The position numbers and the translations under genes are program-made. Source: Desulfurispirillum indicum S5 (GTDB lineage Bacteria; Chrysiogenota; Chrysiogenetes; Chrysiogenales; Chrysiogenaceae). From it: a stretch of DNA of 64,000 nucleotides. The notes beneath the pieces are model-generated. The model searched no databases and was not told the origin of the DNA. It was given only the letters and a program-made list of their open reading frames with translations. Below are positions 1 to 8,098 of the stretch, one piece after another; within the stretch, counting starts at the first letter, position 1, and each line of letters begins with the position of its first letter. Where the stretch lies: assembly GCF_000177635.2 (NCBI RefSeq), contig NC_014836.1:1438001-1502000 (forward strand). Direction: 5' to 3'.

Positions 1-375
1 TTGCAGGAACTCCGACTGAGCTTCTGAGTTCACATACTGCGGGAGTTTATCCTGTGGAGACCTGCGGGGAAAAGAGAGTTTCGTGGTTGGATTGGCGTGG
101 GTTATCTCTTCGCGTACCGTAAAGCGGAAGAAGGACTTCAGGGTCGCAAGCACTGTGGAGAACGTGTGTTTTGAGAGATTGCCGGCTCGCTGATAGAGAT
201 ATGCCCGCAGTTCCAGGTGCGTAACCTCCTGCCAGTCATGGATACCCTGCTCGTACAGATGTTCCGCAAGCCTTCCCAGCTCCTGGGAATATTTTGAAAT
301 GGTTCCCGGGGAACAACCCTTCTCCATGCGCATATAGCTGCAAAAATTTTTTATGATCCTCTGCATGGAATTCAT
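1..375 (-). CDS. Xer-type tyrosine recombinase, N-terminal part (runs off window)
   Basis: The minus strand from 375 to the window edge is open for 125 codons and reads as the SAM-like core-binding domain of XerC/XerD-type recombinases: an N-terminal FCSYMRMEKGCSPGTISKYS segment, then a helix rich in Leu/Glu and the RAGNLSKHTFSTVLATLKSF segment that in this family grips the recombination half-site. The catalytic domain (Arg, Lys, His-x-x-Arg, Tyr) lies beyond the window. An alternative start is the ATG at 366. It is the second recombinase of this type in the window (compare 11955-12839), and both have an AATGAAAT-type palindrome upstream. Whether it is chromosomal XerC/XerD or an element-borne integrase cannot be decided here. 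Confidence 0.85.
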   Translation of the reverse strand, partial: MNSMQRIIKNFCSYMRMEKGCSPGTISKYSQELGRLAEHLYEQGIHDWQEVTHLELRAYLYQRAGNLSKHTFSTVLATLKSFFRFTVREEITHANPTTKLSFPRRSPQDKLPQYVNSEAQSEFLQ

Positions 376-827
376 GGTTTCATTACCCCTGTGTTTTCAC
401 ACTATGAGACCAGGTGGCCCATTTTTAGTTTACTCATGCGCTGCATTTTGTAAGACATTTATGCGGAACACGTTACCATTGCAATGGAGTATTTGCAATC
501 ATATTTGTAATGAAATAATATATTTCATTACAAATATGCGAAAGATCAAACCCTATTAAATCTATCGGGAATTTTGCATATCACTGTCTATGGTGTAATT
601 GCCATGAATAGGAGGGAAATTCGCATTCGAAAAATGAAAATCAGGACACGAAATCCTCGCCGGGCATACCATGCCCCTCGCAGAAGGTGAAAGAAGGGAA
701 AAACGTTTAATTTGGCCCAGGAAGACATAAATGGGAATAAGGCGCATTCATCTTGCGGTTAATGGGAGGAATTGAGTACAACTAGGAGGTGCAAAGCATC
801 AGAAAGTGTCGCGAAGGACCAATCGCC
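376..827. other. Divergent intergenic region between Xer-type gene and ftsE
   Basis: This 452-bp spacer separates the minus-strand recombinase from the plus-strand ftsE operon. It is AT-richer than its neighbours up to about 560 and holds a TTTCATTAC motif right at the recombinase start (378-386), a 12-bp palindrome CCATTGCAATGG (476-487) and a long perfect inverted repeat (500-538). No strong -35/-10 pair for ftsE was found; TTGCAT at 574 with TAATTG at 596 is a weak candidate. No convincing gene is seen. Confidence 0.6.
500..538. repeat. Perfect inverted repeat, 18-bp arms, 3-bp centre
   Basis: The arms are CATATTTGTAATGAAATA and its exact reverse complement, separated by ATA. The inner core AATGAAAT-N5-ATTTCATT is the same as in the palindrome at 12868-12898, which also lies upstream of a Xer-type gene. 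There is no T-tract, and the position 125 bp upstream of the recombinase start argues against a terminator. It may be a regulator-binding site or the recombinase's own recombination site. Confidence 0.85.
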
Positions 828-1493
828 ATGATTCAATTTTACAATGTTACGAAAAGTTATGGGGATCACTTTGAACTTTCCGGTGTGAACATACGCATCG
901 CCAAGGGACAGTTCTGCTTTCTCTGTGGTCCCAGTGGCGCGGGGAAAACGACGATTATCAACCTGATCCTGGGCGAAGAGCACCCGAACCAGGGAAGCGT
1001 GCTGGTGAACCGCCGTAATGTGCCGGATCTGCGTGGCAATGAGCTGGCCAGGCATCGTCGCGACGTTGGTGTGGTCTTTCAGGACTATCGCCTTATTGAG
1101 CGTCTCAATGTTTACGATAACATCGCACTTGCGCTGCATATCTGTGGATTCACCGCTCGCAGGGAAATCGACCGCAGGGTGGAGGCAGTCTGTAAAATGC
1201 TGGGCCTGGTGAAGTACATTCACGCGCCTGTGATGCAGCTCTCTGGCGGTGAAAAGCAGCGCGTGGCAATAGCCCGCGCACTTATACACAATCCTCCCGT
1301 CATCATTGCCGATGAGCCGACCGGTAACCTTGACATGAAGCAATCCATCGATATCTTTCGTATTTTCAGGAAGATATGCGATATGGGCACCACGGTTTTT
1401 TTTGCAACCCACGACAATCACCTGGTGGAAGGCTCCGGCATTCCTGTCTATCGGGTGGATAACGGAATGATCAGCTATGATGTTTCACCTTAA
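828..1493 (+). CDS. ftsE: Cell-division ATP-binding protein FtsE
   Basis: FtsE is the cytoplasmic ATPase of the FtsEX complex, which is ABC-transporter-like but works as a mechanical switch that drives septal murein hydrolysis through EnvC-type partners. The 221-aa product has Walker A (GPSGAGKTT), the ABC signature LSGGEKQRV and Walker B (VIIADEPTGNLD), all typical of FtsE. The ATG at 828 is chosen because the protein then begins MIQFYNVTKSYG as in the family and a GAAGGA site lies upstream; an in-frame GTG at 789 would add 13 unconserved residues. It overlaps ftsX by 17 bp, the usual arrangement, so the two are co-translated. Confidence 0.96.
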   Translation: MIQFYNVTKSYGDHFELSGVNIRIAKGQFCFLCGPSGAGKTTIINLILGEEHPNQGSVLVNRRNVPDLRGNELARHRRDVGVVFQDYRLIERLNVYDNIALALHICGFTARREIDRRVEAVCKMLGLVKYIHAPVMQLSGGEKQRVAIARALIHNPPVIIADEPTGNLDMKQSIDIFRIFRKICDMGTTVFFATHDNHLVEGSGIPVYRVDNGMISYDVSP

Positions 1494-2328
1494 ACGAGCC
1501 TGGTTTAACATGCTGTCTACCCCACTGGTGACGCTGGTGGCCATTCTGACTATCTCCATAGCGTTGACCTGCCTGATTCTCTACCAGACTTTTCTTCATA
1601 ACCTTCGCAATTATATTGACTACCGCATAGACGGCAGTCGGATAGTCGTCTATATGCACGGAGATCGTGATGGGGATCTAGAGGCATTCCTGAAGCGCTA
1701 TAATCTCAACTTTCGGTTTATTGACCACAAGGAAGCACTGGTAATATTTTCGCAACGGTATCCAGATGAGTCCGATCTGTTGAGCGCCATGGAGGTCAAC
1801 CCTCTACCCCAGAGCTACCTGGTCAGCATGGATTCCCACAACATTCAGTACTTCCGTTCCATCATCAACGGCATCAAATCCTCTGGTGATTCGGTCCTGT
1901 CTGTCGAATACAGTTTCCATGAGATATCCGTTCTGCTTGAAGCCCTGGATCTGACGGAGAGGTTTCGTCTTATCATCGGTGCTTTTGTAGTCTTTGTCTG
2001 CGCCGTCATGGTGTCCAACACCATACGCATCTCCTATTACAAATATATGGACGACATCAGGATTCTGCGTATCCTGGGCGCATCCAGCATGTTCATCAAA
2101 GGTCCGTACTTCCTTGAGGCCTTTCTCATCGGCGTCTGCAGTATTGCCATTGCCATTGGCGCCTCACTTTACAGTGTCTATTTTCTGGCATCCGATACGT
2201 CCTTTCTCACTATACTCGGCAGCTACGCGCTGCACTACCCCACCATGGAACAGGTTGCCTTGAACTCTTCTATTGTGGCCCTGCTCTCTGTCATCGTCAG
2301 TATGTTTACCCTGCGTGGAGCCTCCTGA
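1477..2328 (+). CDS. ftsX: Cell-division permease-like protein FtsX
   Basis: This is the membrane partner of FtsE. The 283-aa protein has an N-terminal transmembrane helix after MMFHLKRAWFNML, a periplasmic domain (about residues 45-165) of the kind that binds EnvC-like coiled coils, then three more membrane helices (about 165-190, 210-245, 255-280), giving the standard four-helix FtsX plan with the large loop between helices 1 and 2. The ATG overlaps the end of ftsE, and its stop codon abuts the ATG of the next gene, indicating tight translational coupling. Confidence 0.95.
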   Translation: MMFHLKRAWFNMLSTPLVTLVAILTISIALTCLILYQTFLHNLRNYIDYRIDGSRIVVYMHGDRDGDLEAFLKRYNLNFRFIDHKEALVIFSQRYPDESDLLSAMEVNPLPQSYLVSMDSHNIQYFRSIINGIKSSGDSVLSVEYSFHEISVLLEALDLTERFRLIIGAFVVFVCAVMVSNTIRISYYKYMDDIRILRILGASSMFIKGPYFLEAFLIGVCSIAIAIGASLYSVYFLASDTSFLTILGSYALHYPTMEQVALNSSIVALLSVIVSMFTLRGAS

Positions 2329-3429
2329 ATGCCATGGACATCGCTGCGGAAATCCCTCACTGCCTCCTGCGCCACACTGATTCTGTTTGTGCTTACCGCT
2401 CCTGCAATGGCAGAGCCTCTGATGAGCCTACGCCAGATTGATCACTCAATCCAGGAAGTGAACCAGCAGATTTCCAGGGTTTCCACCCGTATCGGCGCCC
2501 TTGTGGCGGATATTGCCACTATCGTGGATGAGACTGAGGAACAGGAGCGCCTGCGGCTTGGGCTTCTGGCGGAGGTAAAAGCCATCGACATGGAGCTTCA
2601 GAATATGCGGAACCGTCTCAGGGAGGGGCAGACTCTCCTTGAAGAGCTTGATCGTGAAATCTCCATGATGGAGGCATCCATGAGCGAACGCCGTAACTCC
2701 CTTGAGCGTTCATCGAGGCTGCTTTATCGCGATATACATATCCCCCATGACGATACGCGCTATCTCCAGTCAGTGTTCATGGAAATCGGCACATTCCTGG
2801 AGGCTCTGTATCGTGATCTGCGTCAGTTGCAGGTGGCTCGCAATGACAATCATAAGAAGGTTCTTGAGCACCAGTCTATGATACAACGTTTTTCCAGCCG
2901 CTCCCATGGGCTCCTGGAAGAGATTGATGTCATCACCCGGAAGGTGCAGAGCTCTTTCGCCCTGACCCAGGAGAAAAAACGGATTCTGGATCACCTGCAT
3001 GAGGAGCAGCAGGATCTGCAGGAAATCTTTCGCAACCTCTTGAACCGTAAAGCGGATTTCTATGAAACCGTTAAGGACATCCAGCACTTCAAAGGCTATA
3101 TACCGCTGCCCGCTGATGGCCCGTACTTCGTGTCCCAGGACGACAATTCCCTTCTTATCGATATGAAAAATGATGCCCGCGTCTATTGTATCTTTGATGG
3201 AGAAGTTGTATATAGAGGGAACCTTTATCGTTTTGAAAACGTGATCATTATTGATCATGGCAACAATTATTATTCCGTGTACGGTGGCTTGGTTGATGTC
3301 ATCGTCAATGAAGGGGATCGCGTTTACGCCAATGAACTCCTGGGTTCAAGCCTCTATCTGTATTTTGAACTCAGACACCGATCGACGCCCCTCGACCCAC
3401 AAGAATGGATTTTTCTGGAGGAAATGTGA
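2329..3429 (+). CDS. EnvC-like murein hydrolase activator (degenerate LytM/M23)
   Basis: The 366-aa protein starts with a Sec signal peptide (cleavage likely after APAMA), followed by about 200 residues of Gln/Glu/Arg-rich coiled coil and a C-terminal M23/LytM-like domain. Active M23 enzymes carry a His/Asp pair and an HxH motif before FE-[IL]-R; here the corresponding text is YLYFELR and the first metal site is also absent. This matches EnvC, which activates amidases rather than cutting murein itself. Its position directly after ftsEX, with no spacer, supports a role as the periplasmic effector recruited by FtsX. Start and reading are secure; the name is by domain plan and context. Confidence 0.9.
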   Translation: MPWTSLRKSLTASCATLILFVLTAPAMAEPLMSLRQIDHSIQEVNQQISRVSTRIGALVADIATIVDETEEQERLRLGLLAEVKAIDMELQNMRNRLREGQTLLEELDREISMMEASMSERRNSLERSSRLLYRDIHIPHDDTRYLQSVFMEIGTFLEALYRDLRQLQVARNDNHKKVLEHQSMIQRFSSRSHGLLEEIDVITRKVQSSFALTQEKKRILDHLHEEQQDLQEIFRNLLNRKADFYETVKDIQHFKGYIPLPADGPYFVSQDDNSLLIDMKNDARVYCIFDGEVVYRGNLYRFENVIIIDHGNNYYSVYGGLVDVIVNEGDRVYANELLGSSLYLYFELRHRSTPLDPQEWIFLEEM

Positions 3430-4685
3430 AGAAGATACTTTTTGTTGTAGCCATATTTGCAACCATGGCAGCTACTGCTTTTGCCATAAACAACGACCTG
3501 CTTCGTCAGCAGCTCAAGCTTTTCAGCGAAACTCTGTCCTATATAAATGTCAACTATGTGGAAGTCCCTGACCAGAAAGAACTCATCTACGGTGCTATCC
3601 AGGGAATGCTCACCACTCTTGACCCCCATTCATCTTTTATGAAACCCGAGACCTATCAGGAGTTTAAAACTGATACGCGCGGGGAATTTGGTGGGCTTGG
3701 TATACAGATTGCCATTCGTGATCGGGTACTCACGGTCATTGCGCCCATTGAAGATACTCCGGCATGGAAGGCGGGCATTAAAAGCGGCGATCGTATCATC
3801 AGAATCGAAAACCAGGCCACCGAGGGCATGAGTGTGATGGACGCGGTGCGCATTCTGCGAGGTGAGCCCAACACGCCTGTCACCATTACCATCTGGCGTG
3901 AAGGCCAGAGCACGGGCAAGGATTTCACCATTGTCCGTGATATCATTAAAGTGAAAAGTGTGCGTCATGAGCGTTATGGAGATATTGGTTACGTACGCAT
4001 TACCAACTTCAACGAGAATACCTCAAGTGAGCTGCGCGACTCTCTGAAGGACCTTGAAAGCCAGCCTCTGAGTGGACTTGTTCTGGATATGCGCAACAAC
4101 CCGGGTGGATTATTGAATCAGGCAATTGATGTCACCAGTGCGTTCATCTCGCCGAACAAACTGGTCGTCTATACCGAAGGTCGTACCAGCAGTCGAACAG
4201 AGCTGCATTCCAAGGTTTTCGATAATAAACAACGTGAATATCCCATGGTGGTGCTCGTCAACGGTGGCAGTGCCTCCGCTTCGGAAATCGTCAGCGGTGC
4301 ACTGCAGGACTATAAACGCGCGATTATCATGGGCACGCAGACCTTCGGGAAAGCCTCGGTTCAGACGGTTATTCCCCTCTCAGATGGCAGTGGCATGCGA
4401 TTGACTACCGCGCGTTACTACACCCCTTTTGGCGGAGCCATACAGGGTGTCGGCATAACACCAGATGTTATCGTCGAGCAGGGGCGCATTGTGCGAGACG
4501 AAGGCACCGAGGGAATGCGTGAGGCAGATATTCCCGGCCATATTCGCGGCGAATTCGAAGGGATCCCTGCTGAGGACAACAGCACATCGGAAATGCCCTT
4601 GGATGACCTGCAGCTCCTCAGGGCCATTGATGTCCTCAGCGCCATTCACGTATTCGGTGGAAAACTGGATCTGAACAACAAGTAA
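3426..4685 (+). CDS. C-terminal processing peptidase (S41 family, PDZ domain)
   Basis: This is a periplasmic serine protease of the CtpA/Prc type. It has an N-terminal signal sequence or anchor (VKKILFVVAIFATMAATAFA), a short helical domain, a PDZ domain (about residues 75-165, with GGLGIQIAIRD) and the S41 catalytic core with the nucleophile in GGSASASEIVSGAL and the lysine in TFGKASVQTV. The GTG at 3426 is preferred because GGAGG lies just upstream and the signal peptide then begins at residue 1; an ATG at 3405 is the alternative. It overlaps the EnvC-like gene by 4 bp. Ctp proteases often sit in this FtsEX-EnvC cluster, where turnover of murein hydrolases or activators is a plausible job. 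Confidence 0.93.
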   Translation: MKKILFVVAIFATMAATAFAINNDLLRQQLKLFSETLSYINVNYVEVPDQKELIYGAIQGMLTTLDPHSSFMKPETYQEFKTDTRGEFGGLGIQIAIRDRVLTVIAPIEDTPAWKAGIKSGDRIIRIENQATEGMSVMDAVRILRGEPNTPVTITIWREGQSTGKDFTIVRDIIKVKSVRHERYGDIGYVRITNFNENTSSELRDSLKDLESQPLSGLVLDMRNNPGGLLNQAIDVTSAFISPNKLVVYTEGRTSSRTELHSKVFDNKQREYPMVVLVNGGSASASEIVSGALQDYKRAIIMGTQTFGKASVQTVIPLSDGSGMRLTTARYYTPFGGAIQGVGITPDVIVEQGRIVRDEGTEGMREADIPGHIRGEFEGIPAEDNSTSEMPLDDLQLLRAIDVLSAIHVFGGKLDLNNK

Positions 4686-4787
4686 TCCGCCAAAGAGTGC
4701 GCCAGCACGGCCTGGCATCTGATATTCGGATGTCTACGCAGCTGGCGTACCGCTACGCCTGAAGGGATGATAGACGGTTAATCACCT

Positions 4788-6068
4788 ATGCAGCGATACA
4801 CAACCTTTCTCTGGTCGATCTTGATTCTGGCTTCAATCCTGACGCTCGTTTTCGCCATTGGCGCTTACTCCCACGTAAACAGGGAGAAGCCGGTGCTGTT
4901 GGATTATACCCGCACCAGCACGGGCGTTGAAAACGCACTGCAGGCTGTTCTTCTCGAGCACGGCATCTCATCCGGTGATATCACCCATGAACAGATGCGA
5001 CTGGCCTCCCGCGATAATCAGCAGTGGAATTACTACTACCGCGAGATCAACGTCATGGGCGATGATGACCTCCTTGCCCTGGAACGTAAAATAATGAGAG
5101 CACTGGCCCCGTGGAAAGTGCGTCTTTCTTCTCGGGAAGCCGGTTCCCGGGACAACAAGGCGTACTACAAGATTCGGCTCTCTCTGCCCCAGGGGATCAC
5201 GACCCATTCGCTGCTCTTCTTCACACCGGAAATTGCCTATCATCCGGCAGAGCCTGAAGGGGTGCCCATGGATGAAATACCGGTTCCTCCTCGTCCAGGA
5301 ACACCTCTTGAACCCCTTCAGGTGGAAGAGCCGTGGGAGAAACCGGCGCGGATAGCCATTATCCTTGACGATGCCGGTGACAACTTTCAGCTGGCAAAAC
5401 AGGCGGTACAGATCCATCCGGCGGTTACCCTTTCCATACTTCCGAAACGTCCTTTCTCCCGCGAAATATCGCAGCTTCTTGACCGCATGGGACTGGAATA
5501 CATGCTTCATCAGCCCATGGAGGCGCAGAATCCCCTTATTAATCCCGGTTGGGCAGCGTTGCTGACTACCATGGACGAAGAAGAGATCCGCAGTACTTTC
5601 ACCGCTGCTTTGGAGTCACTTCCCGGAGTCGCAGGGATTAACAATCACATGGGCTCCAGGTTTACTCAGGACCCTGACCGGCTGCGCATTGTCATGGAGA
5701 TGATAGCGGAGCGGGACCTTTATTTTATCGACAGTTATACCACCAGCGACTCGCAAGCCTATGCCGTTGCCACAGAATTTCAGGTATCAAGCGGGTTCCG
5801 TGATGTGTTTATAGATAACGAAAGTGACGTGGAGGCCATCCTGCGACAGCTGGATATCCTGGTCCGTGATGCGCAGCGCTACGGTTCAGCCATCGGCATC
5901 GGTCATGTGCGCTCTCGCACCATTGAAGCACTGGAAGAATTTACTGGCCGGCTTGAAGAGATGAATGTTGAGCTGGTGACGCCTTCAGTCATTGTATCCC
6001 ACCGAAAACCTGCTCAGATCAGCGAGATCGTAAATGAAGACACACAATCAAGTCCTGATGAATTCTGA
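4788..6068 (+). CDS. Divergent polysaccharide deacetylase (YibQ family)
   Basis: The 426-aa protein has an N-terminal membrane helix (residues 5-25), a low-complexity middle region rich in Pro and Glu (about 155-185) and a C-terminal divergent polysaccharide-deacetylase domain with the family blocks IAIILDDAGDN, LHQPMEAQ and GINNHMGSRFTQD. Members are predicted periplasmic NodB-fold enzymes, but the substrate is unproven. The gene lies 102 bp after the protease and overlaps the following carboxypeptidase gene. The order EnvC, Ctp, YibQ-type is recurrent in proteobacteria, so an envelope-remodelling role is likely. Confidence 0.9.
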   Translation: MQRYTTFLWSILILASILTLVFAIGAYSHVNREKPVLLDYTRTSTGVENALQAVLLEHGISSGDITHEQMRLASRDNQQWNYYYREINVMGDDDLLALERKIMRALAPWKVRLSSREAGSRDNKAYYKIRLSLPQGITTHSLLFFTPEIAYHPAEPEGVPMDEIPVPPRPGTPLEPLQVEEPWEKPARIAIILDDAGDNFQLAKQAVQIHPAVTLSILPKRPFSREISQLLDRMGLEYMLHQPMEAQNPLINPGWAALLTTMDEEEIRSTFTAALESLPGVAGINNHMGSRFTQDPDRLRIVMEMIAERDLYFIDSYTTSDSQAYAVATEFQVSSGFRDVFIDNESDVEAILRQLDILVRDAQRYGSAIGIGHVRSRTIEALEEFTGRLEEMNVELVTPSVIVSHRKPAQISEIVNEDTQSSPDEF

Positions 6069-7059
6069 TCCTCTGGCCAGAAACGCCTTTATTCGAATTA
6101 TCACAGCGCCGAGACTGAACCAGGTTCTGCTCGGACTCTTCCCGTTTTTGTTCTTCTCCTATCTGCTGATCTCCTATTACAGTATGCGTCCGGAAGAACC
6201 GCGCGTGGGGCACCTGCAGATTCAGATGCGTGCAGCGACCCAGCAGATGCCCTTTGCGTTGCCGGAATTTCGTCTGAACCAACGTTCTTTTTTCTTTCCC
6301 GAGGCCTCGCAGCTTGGAGCCATAATAGTCGTTGACGCAAACCGGCAGGAGATCGTCTATGCCAAAAACCTGCACGAGGTTATGCCAATAGCTTCACTGA
6401 CAAAGGTGTTTCTGATGGAAGAGCTTCTTGACCGTATTCAGCAGGGGGCCCTCACTTTTGACAAAGAATTACGGGCCTCGACCAGGTCTTCGCTTATCGG
6501 GGGTTCGCGAGTGTATCTGCGCGAGCACGAAAATACCACCATAGAGCAACTTGCCAAGGCCACGATGATTCACTCCGCCAATGATGCTGCCTACCTGCTG
6601 GGAGAGGTCATTGGTGGAGGTGACGCGAACCATGCCGCCCAGCTACTGACGGCCAAGGCACAGACTCTGGGGCTGAAAAACACCAGGCTCTATAACGTCA
6701 ATGGTCTGCCGAACCGTGGAGGACCTGATAATATATCTACTCCCTATGAACTGGCACAGTTTACCTTTAAACTGATGGCGAGAAACCCGGAAATCTTTGA
6801 AATCGCCAGCACCGAAGTGGATTATTTCCGCCGTCCCGGAGGACAGGATTTTCTGCTGGTGAACCGCAATCGTCCTCTTGTGCGACTGGACTATGTCACT
6901 GGCCTGAAAACCGGTTATACCAACAGTGCAGGTTTCTGCGTGATCACCACATCGAACAAGAATAACCGTAATCTCATCACGGTGATTCTCAATGCGCCCA
7001 GCTCGCAGATCCGAGATCGCGCTGCCAAACGCCTCATTGATCACTTTTCAACGATCTGA
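6034..7059 (+). CDS. D-alanyl-D-alanine carboxypeptidase (S11, PBP5-like)
   Basis: This enzyme trims the terminal D-Ala from murein stem peptides. The 341-aa protein has a membrane-spanning segment at about residues 30-50 and the three S11 motifs in order: SLTK (in IASLTKVFLME), SAN (in IHSANDAAYL) and KTG (in TGLKTGYTNSAG). It lacks the extra C-terminal beta domain and amphipathic anchor of E. coli PBP5, so the N-terminal helix probably tethers it. The ORF overlaps the deacetylase gene by 35 bp; if the ATG at 6058 is used the overlap is 11 bp. Its 3' end overlaps the convergent dehydrogenase gene by 12 bp. Confidence 0.92.
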   Translation: MKTHNQVLMNSDPLARNAFIRIITAPRLNQVLLGLFPFLFFSYLLISYYSMRPEEPRVGHLQIQMRAATQQMPFALPEFRLNQRSFFFPEASQLGAIIVVDANRQEIVYAKNLHEVMPIASLTKVFLMEELLDRIQQGALTFDKELRASTRSSLIGGSRVYLREHENTTIEQLAKATMIHSANDAAYLLGEVIGGGDANHAAQLLTAKAQTLGLKNTRLYNVNGLPNRGGPDNISTPYELAQFTFKLMARNPEIFEIASTEVDYFRRPGGQDFLLVNRNRPLVRLDYVTGLKTGYTNSAGFCVITTSNKNNRNLITVILNAPSSQIRDRAAKRLIDHFSTI

Positions 7060-8016
7060 CGACCGCATCTCCGGATACCAGCTGATCAGAGCCGCGCGTT
7101 CGTGTTCCACGAGCTGCTCCAGCATTTCAAAAGTGTAACCGGCGATATGGGGAGTGCACAGCACCTGTGGATGTGAACGCATCCAGTGGTTCGCACCCAG
7201 AGGTTCATCCTGGAAGACATCCGCAGCATAACCCGCAAGGATCCCCCCATTCAGAGCCCTTTGCACCGCAGATTCATCGACCACTTTTCCCCGCGCAGTA
7301 TTGAGAAGGTATGATCCTGGTTGAAGGTGTGACAGTGCCTCGTCGTCGATCATATTCTGTGAAGATGTTGTCAGTGAACAGTGAAGACTGACCACTGAGC
7401 ATGAAGAGAGCAGGGTTTTCAGATCGCTATAGCGCTGCACAGCATGGTCATATACCTCATCTGCTGCGACAAAAGGATCATAGTATCCCAGGCTGCGCGG
7501 CTCGAAAGATTTCAGCATGCCACTGACCCTGCGGCCGATAACGCCGTAACCGATAATGCCGATATCCTTGCCATGGAGACGTCCCGTACCTCTGATCTGG
7601 TTGCGTACCCAGTGCCCTTGTTGCATGGATTGATAGATGGAGCTGGACTTCCTCAGAAGATCCAGCATCATCATGATCGTCGACTCGCTGACGTCAATAC
7701 TGCGTGGCACTGGAAGATGCTGCCAGCGAATTCTACGGTCTGCCACAGCCGCCATATCCACATGGTCATACCCGGAATTCGGTATCAGAATCCCCTCAAG
7801 GTTGGGGAAGTATGCCAGGACCTCGGCACTTATTGCATAGGAGGTATTGGGTATGATGACATGGGCGTCGCGTACCGCAGGGTGAGGTATTTCTCCCTTT
7901 TCATGATGCACGCATGTATAAGCAAATCCGGCACTTTCCAGGGTTTTCTGCTCAAATGGCACCAGCTGCTGGAACTGCCGGGGTGAGATGGTCAGACGGG
8001 CAACGCGCTTTCGCAT
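7048..8016 (-). CDS. D-isomer-specific 2-hydroxyacid dehydrogenase
   Basis: This is an NAD(P)-dependent oxidoreductase of the D-lactate/glycerate/phosphoglycerate dehydrogenase superfamily. The 322-aa protein has the Rossmann nucleotide loop GYGVIGRRV, the substrate arginine in LLNTARGKVVDES, the acid in AADVFQDEPLG and the catalytic histidine in CTPHIAGYT. It has no ACT or regulatory domain, so it is not a full-length PGDH. It stands alone between two plus-strand genes, giving no clue to substrate. The family call is firm and the substrate unknown. Confidence 0.92.
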   Translation of the reverse strand: MRKRVARLTISPRQFQQLVPFEQKTLESAGFAYTCVHHEKGEIPHPAVRDAHVIIPNTSYAISAEVLAYFPNLEGILIPNSGYDHVDMAAVADRRIRWQHLPVPRSIDVSESTIMMMLDLLRKSSSIYQSMQQGHWVRNQIRGTGRLHGKDIGIIGYGVIGRRVSGMLKSFEPRSLGYYDPFVAADEVYDHAVQRYSDLKTLLSSCSVVSLHCSLTTSSQNMIDDEALSHLQPGSYLLNTARGKVVDESAVQRALNGGILAGYAADVFQDEPLGANHWMRSHPQVLCTPHIAGYTFEMLEQLVEHERAALISWYPEMRSSDR

Positions 8017-8098
8017 ATACGAATCCTTTGCGGGAATTTTACTTGTCTTTTGTCGAGATCATGGCGATATTCTAACATACTAAAAAAGGGGGGCTGTA

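Noticed and set aside
604-690. 28-codon Arg-rich ORF in the spacer before ftsE
   Set aside because: It has no ribosome site and its composition follows from purine-rich sequence; no support as a gene.
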